Of a stretch of DNA of 9,226 bases, positions 7,401 through 9,226 are shown one piece after another. The position numbers and the translations under genes were made by a program. Source of the DNA: Ignavibacteriota bacterium (GTDB lineage: Bacteria > Bacteroidota > Ignavibacteria > UBA10030 > UBA6906). The first letter of the stretch is position 1. Each line of letters begins with the position of its first letter. The notes under the pieces were generated by a model. It searched no databases. It had not been told where the DNA came from and saw nothing but the letters and a program-made list of their open reading frames with translations. The DNA is taken from the NCBI GenBank assembly GCA_016209805.1, contig JACQVJ010000304.1, positions 1-9,226 on the forward strand. The letters are read 5' to 3'.

Positions 7401-7766
7401 CGCCGTTCCCGAAAAGTATATCCCGTTGCTTGACTTAATGACGAGAAGATAATCGGACGGATCGAAGTCTTCCGCCAGAGAGGTGTTTTCCGGCCGGGCT
7501 ACCACAATCACCGTTCCGGCGCGCAGGTTCGACCAAAGTGTACTCGTGGTAAACACGAGCGGGTTTTGTGCCGCACCGCCTGATGAGAAATCCCGCAGGT
7601 TCCACCCCCGCAAATCCACGCTGTCGCTTACAACCAACAACTCAACCCACTCATCGTTACCGCTGGAGTTGTACAACTCATTGATGGTAACATCCTGAGC
7701 AGACAACGGCGCGGTCCCGGCAAAAAGCACGCAGAGGAGAAACAGGAGGTAAGATAATCGTATCAA
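4464..7766 (-). CDS. secreted lamin-tail / OB-fold / Fn3 / phospholipase D-like protein with T9SS sorting domain, probable extracellular nuclease or phosphodiesterase
   Basis: 1100 residues from the TTG at 7764-7766. I chose this start because it gives a normal signal peptide (IRLSYLLFLLCVLF, cleavage LSA|Q at 23/24) and has GGAG ten bases upstream. The frame also allows TTG at 7850 (1128 residues), but that adds a Cys/Arg-rich lead without a clear RBS. Domains: lamin-tail (24 to about 150, INELYNSSGNDEWVEL); a beta-sandwich (about 225-340); an OB-like region resembling YhcR-type nuclease accessory domains (about 340-547, VTAGNQFGGPSYLQDNSGG); Fn3-like (about 550-640); two PLD half-sites with complete HxKxxxxD motifs (H753/K755/D760 and H928/K930/D935, each followed by TGS-x-NW/W); and a T9SS tail (about 1004-1100, NYPNPFNPST, end TKKFILLK). 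PLD enzymes cut phosphodiesters through a His intermediate. The companion domains favour nucleic acid over phospholipid as substrate, but this is inference. Confidence 0.88.
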   Translation of the reverse strand: MIRLSYLLFLLCVLFAGTAPLSAQDVTINELYNSSGNDEWVELLVVSDSVDLRGWNLRDFSSGGAAQNPLVFTTSTLWSNLRAGTVIVVARPENTSLAEDFDPSDYLLVIKSSNGIYFSGTAFLFAGSSDAIQIRTTANVHVFGVSWGAANASSIPDPKVHFTGSSSSGTSISFNEDSLPELPIPTNWTINNSAITLGTGNTATNASWLNQLRSRADGSGTARIQPDTLNAGDVGSLEITYGRDAQFSITALRVIIPPAFIWSRQASDVTYTNMTATLIVNGDTITFDGVTFSADSTIITLLNVTAPDSTAFYPFRVQSRSTSFGNVNPVPIVTVFGHAAPIASVKGNDSLGIPLRLGELATIRAIVTAGNQFGGPSYLQDNSGGIAIFGSSFSTVVSIGDEVNVSGVVSPFNGLSELVNPRLHQVVTTGNVLDPLTVTCAQLFNDGAMGVELYEGLLVRLNSVSVGDTFGNPIATWAVSGAGTNYRLFDATGHVDIRVDNDVNFANTPAPQGLFDLMGVVGQFKPSSPFIGGYQVLPRFASDIFATGPIIASFPVETDIQPTGLTVAWETINIGTSYVRYGITPALELGVVGDDSLKHNHNVTLTALIPGTVYYIRAFSVAGTDTSYASTLVASTASPPQTTGQRNVYFNKSVNTSLAWFEQAQGNQHLPSKIIARINNAQRSVDAALYSLSGTVGSDIATALINAKNRGVKVRVIGEYDNRGTSPWSTLTTNGIPVIFDLYGANDGSGLHHNKFFVLDYRGGAPESVWVFTGSWNPTDPGTTSDYQNAIEIQDVALAGAYTLEFNEMWGSNGDVPNPSVSRFGARKTNNTPHKFVIGGRSVESYFSPSDRVTSKLLAAVNGADQSVGFALLTLTRSDIANALVAKKNAGKAVRGVLDNGTDAGSQYSFLVSNNVDVLLKTGSGLLHHKYAIIDAENPYWNSVTITGSHNWSNNAENSNDENTLFVYDGNITNQYLQEFAARYYQFGGTDTIRVGVESADGDVPGSFSLSQNYPNPFNPSTTIQFALPVAGKVTLKVFNVIGQEVVSLLNEPMNAGTYRVRFTAGGLASGVYFYRLEAVPSGGIGRASFLETKKFILLK
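4962..4985 (-). other. second HKD half-site codons of the PLD-like protein
   Basis: The minus strand encodes HHKYAIID, a complete HxKxxxxD motif (His at 4983-4985, Asp at 4962-4964). It is followed by TGSHNW and an Asn/Glu-rich stretch, as is usual after the HKD of phospholipase D superfamily nucleases. Confidence 0.85.
5487..5510 (-). other. first HKD half-site codons of the PLD-like protein
   Basis: The minus strand encodes HNKFFVLD, a complete HxKxxxxD motif (His at 5508-5510, Asp at 5487-5489), followed by VFTGSWN. With the second copy at 4962-4985 this makes a two-lobed PLD active site in one chain, instead of the homodimer needed by single-HKD members such as Nuc. Confidence 0.85.
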
Positions 7767-7776
7767 AGAAACTCTA

Positions 7777-7780
7777 CTCC
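7777..7780 (-). promoter_or_regulatory. candidate ribosome binding site for the TTG start of the PLD-like gene
   Basis: GGAG on the minus strand, ten bases before TTG (7764-7766). The spacing is long but acceptable. It is the only Shine-Dalgarno-like sequence near any candidate start of this gene, and the resulting protein begins with a standard-length signal peptide. Confidence 0.4.
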
Positions 7781-7802
7781 GTAGCAACGCACAGAAGCGG
7801 CA

Positions 7803-7820
7803 AGTCAATTGCCATTGACT
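7803..7820. repeat. 7-bp perfect inverted repeat with 4-base spacer
   Basis: AGTCAAT (7803-7809) and ATTGACT (7814-7820) form a perfect hairpin or dyad around TGCC. It lies 37 bp upstream of the preferred start of the PLD-like gene. No T-run follows on the minus strand, so it is not a terminator. It could be an operator or a structured 5' leader. If translation really began at 7850 it would lie inside the coding region. Confidence 0.4.
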
Positions 7821-7859
7821 GATGTGAAGATCTCGGCAGGGATCCCCCAACGAGCTTAA

Positions 7860-7890
7860 AAAAGATAGGCATTACGGAATCGAGTAGCAA
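7860..7890 (-). promoter_or_regulatory. weak candidate Bacteroidota-type promoter for the exported-protein operon
   Basis: On the minus strand, TTG (7888-7890) is followed after 20 bases by TATCTTTT (7860-7867). This resembles the Bacteroidota pattern TTTG / TAnnTTTG with one mismatch in the second element and a partial first element. It lies in the gap after the gamma-glutamyltransferase stop, where an operon promoter would be expected. Such short motifs occur often by chance. Confidence 0.2.
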
Positions 7891-7917
7891 GAAGTAATTC
7901 ATCGTGATTGCAGGGGT

Positions 7918-9226
7918 TCAAAACCCCAATGCGATCCCGCGCTCACGTGGGTCCGAGCCGCCGTACATGGACCTCGTCAGTCGGTCAATCAGTATAGCCT
8001 GGACACGAGCATTTGACGTGGACGTCTCCTGAAGATTGTATCCCATGTCCCGGAGGCCTTCGATCACCGTTCCGGGAAGGCCGCCCGGCTCATAGAGGAC
8101 CGTGTCCGGCATCCATTGGTGGTGAATTCGAGACGCTCCAACTGCATCCTGAATATTCATCCCAAAATCGACGACATTCATTATCACCTGCACAACAGCT
8201 GTGGTTATTCTCCCCCCACCTCTCCCTCCGAGAAGCAAGTACGGTTCCCCTTCTGTGAGTACGATTGTGGGTGTCATCGAGCTGAGCATCCGCTTGTGTG
8301 GCGCGATCGTGTTCGCCTCTCCTCCAACAAGTCCGAATTGGTTCGACTCGCCGGGCTTGATCACGAAATCACCCATCTCATTATTCAACAGGAAGCCCGC
8401 GCCATCAACCGTAAGCTTGCAACCGTACAGCGAATTCAGCGTGACGGTTGCACTCACAACATTGCCAAAACTGTCGGCGACGCAATAATGCGTCGTTTCA
8501 TCGTGGTCGACATCAATTGTACCATATGAGATTCTCGCACTGGATGTCGCAAAGCGTGGATCGATCGGTGGCTGTCGATCGAGAGCATGCCTCTTCGAAA
8601 TGAGCGTTTCGATGGGTACATTGACGAAGTCGGGGTCCGCCGGGAATTTCGCCCGGTCTGCATATGCGCGCTGGGCTGCTGCAACAAGAAGATGAAGCGT
8701 CTGATATGACCCTGCTCTCGTTCTCCGGAGATCAAACGGCTCGAGCAGATTCAACATTTCAATCAGAACCATGCCGCCGGCAGACGGAGGAGGCGCAGAG
8801 ATAATCTCAAATCCTCGATAGGTGCCAGCAACGGGTCGCCGCTCGACCGTTGTGTATAAGAGGAGATCATCTTCGGTGATCAGGCCTCCACTTCGCTTCA
8901 TCTCTGCGACAATCAGATCTGCAACCTCTCCGCCATAAAAGCCCTTCATGCCATTCGCACGAATTGCCTGTAAGGTGCGGGCGAGGGCGGGCTGTTTGAA
9001 AAGTTCTCCGGCCCGGTACGGCTCGCCGTTGTTCGTGAACACTCTGCTCGTCGAAGGAAAGAACGTCAACTCCGAATGGTACTCTAACAGCGAGGCAGCC
9101 AGGGCGTCACCGATGTGAAAGCCTCTCTCAGCCAGCTCAATCGGATTGCTCAGCACATCGTCTCGCGTCATTGTTCCGTACGAATCGAGTGCTGCAAGAA
9201 GTCCGGCAACCGTTCCCGGCACTCCG
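7918..9226 (-). CDS. ggt: gamma-glutamyltransferase (gamma-glutamyltranspeptidase), N-terminus cut by the window edge
   Basis: 434 codons are visible. The GTG at 9220-9222 is an internal Val of the family motif VPGTVAG, so the gene continues past the right edge, lacking roughly the first 120-150 residues (signal peptide and the substrate-binding Arg region). GGT is an Ntn-hydrolase that self-cleaves into two subunits and removes or transfers the gamma-glutamyl group of glutathione, usually in the periplasm. The catalytic Thr is the first Thr of TTHYC (codon 8494-8496, visible residue 243). Conserved landmarks follow: TLNSLYG (Thr and Asn), LLNNEMGDF with the substrate-binding Asp, the lid-loop stretch KPGESNQFGLVGG, LSSM, GGRGGGRI (oxyanion glycines), HHQWMPD and the terminal YGGSDPR. 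The E. coli equivalents are GSPGGSRI and TTHYS, so Pro-to-Arg and Ser-to-Cys changes are present. The enzyme looks active. It carries no T9SS tail, unlike its three downstream neighbours. Confidence 0.93.
   Translation of the reverse strand, partial: GVPGTVAGLLAALDSYGTMTRDDVLSNPIELAERGFHIGDALAASLLEYHSELTFFPSTSRVFTNNGEPYRAGELFKQPALARTLQAIRANGMKGFYGGEVADLIVAEMKRSGGLITEDDLLLYTTVERRPVAGTYRGFEIISAPPPSAGGMVLIEMLNLLEPFDLRRTRAGSYQTLHLLVAAAQRAYADRAKFPADPDFVNVPIETLISKRHALDRQPPIDPRFATSSARISYGTIDVDHDETTHYCVADSFGNVVSATVTLNSLYGCKLTVDGAGFLLNNEMGDFVIKPGESNQFGLVGGEANTIAPHKRMLSSMTPTIVLTEGEPYLLLGGRGGGRITTAVVQVIMNVVDFGMNIQDAVGASRIHHQWMPDTVLYEPGGLPGTVIEGLRDMGYNLQETSTSNARVQAILIDRLTRSMYGGSDPRERGIALGF

Noticed and set aside
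7858..7898. Possible terminator after the gamma-glutamyltransferase (ATTAC/GTAAT arms followed by a run of six T on the minus strand)
   Set aside because: The stem is only five AT-rich pairs with an 18-base loop, and the T-run does not abut the stem. This is too weak to call.
9220..9222. GTG as the start of the gamma-glutamyltransferase
   Set aside because: It encodes the Val of the internal family motif VPGTVAG. The upstream part of the enzyme lies beyond the window.

Overview
This 9.2 kb window comes from a bacterium of the Bacteroidota/Chlorobiota (FCB) neighbourhood, most likely an Ignavibacteria-, Kapabacteria- or Rhodothermia-like lineage. The main evidence is that three consecutive proteins end in the long 'NYPNPFNPST'-type type IX secretion (T9SS) sorting domain, and each has a signal peptide whose predicted cleavage leaves Gln as the first mature residue. 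Base composition looks moderate, near half GC. No taxonomic marker gene is present, so the assignment rests on protein style only.

Every convincing gene lies on the minus strand. Read in the direction of transcription (right to left) they are: (1) a gamma-glutamyltransferase cut by the right edge (7918 to beyond 9226), with its catalytic Thr and small subunit inside the window; (2) a short intergenic stretch; (3) a large secreted multidomain protein (4464-7766, possibly to 7850) with a lamin-tail domain, an OB-fold region, a fibronectin-III-like domain, two intact HKD half-sites of the phospholipase D superfamily and a T9SS tail; (4) two tandem paralogues (2689-4404 and 356-2635) of the LVIVD-repeat / 'choice-of-anchor B' beta-propeller family, also with T9SS tails; (5) a strong intrinsic terminator (292-328). 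At the left edge there may be the start of one more minus-strand gene (1-79), weakly supported.

Genes 3 to 5 are separated by only 50-60 bp with no terminator between them, and the terminator sits just after the last one. They therefore look like one operon encoding three proteins exported through the Sec system and T9SS to the cell surface or medium. A reasonable reading is a surface module: one predicted phosphodiesterase (probably acting on nucleic acid, given the OB-like and lamin-tail domains) and two propeller proteins of unknown function. The propeller paralogues share their N-terminal propeller, one Fn3-like domain and the sorting tail. The longer one has gained two extra beta-sandwich domains in between.

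I see no tRNA, rRNA, CRISPR array, insertion sequence or phage gene. The families are recognisable. What may be new is the linkage of the three exported proteins and the conserved histidines in the propellers, neither of which proves a new system.
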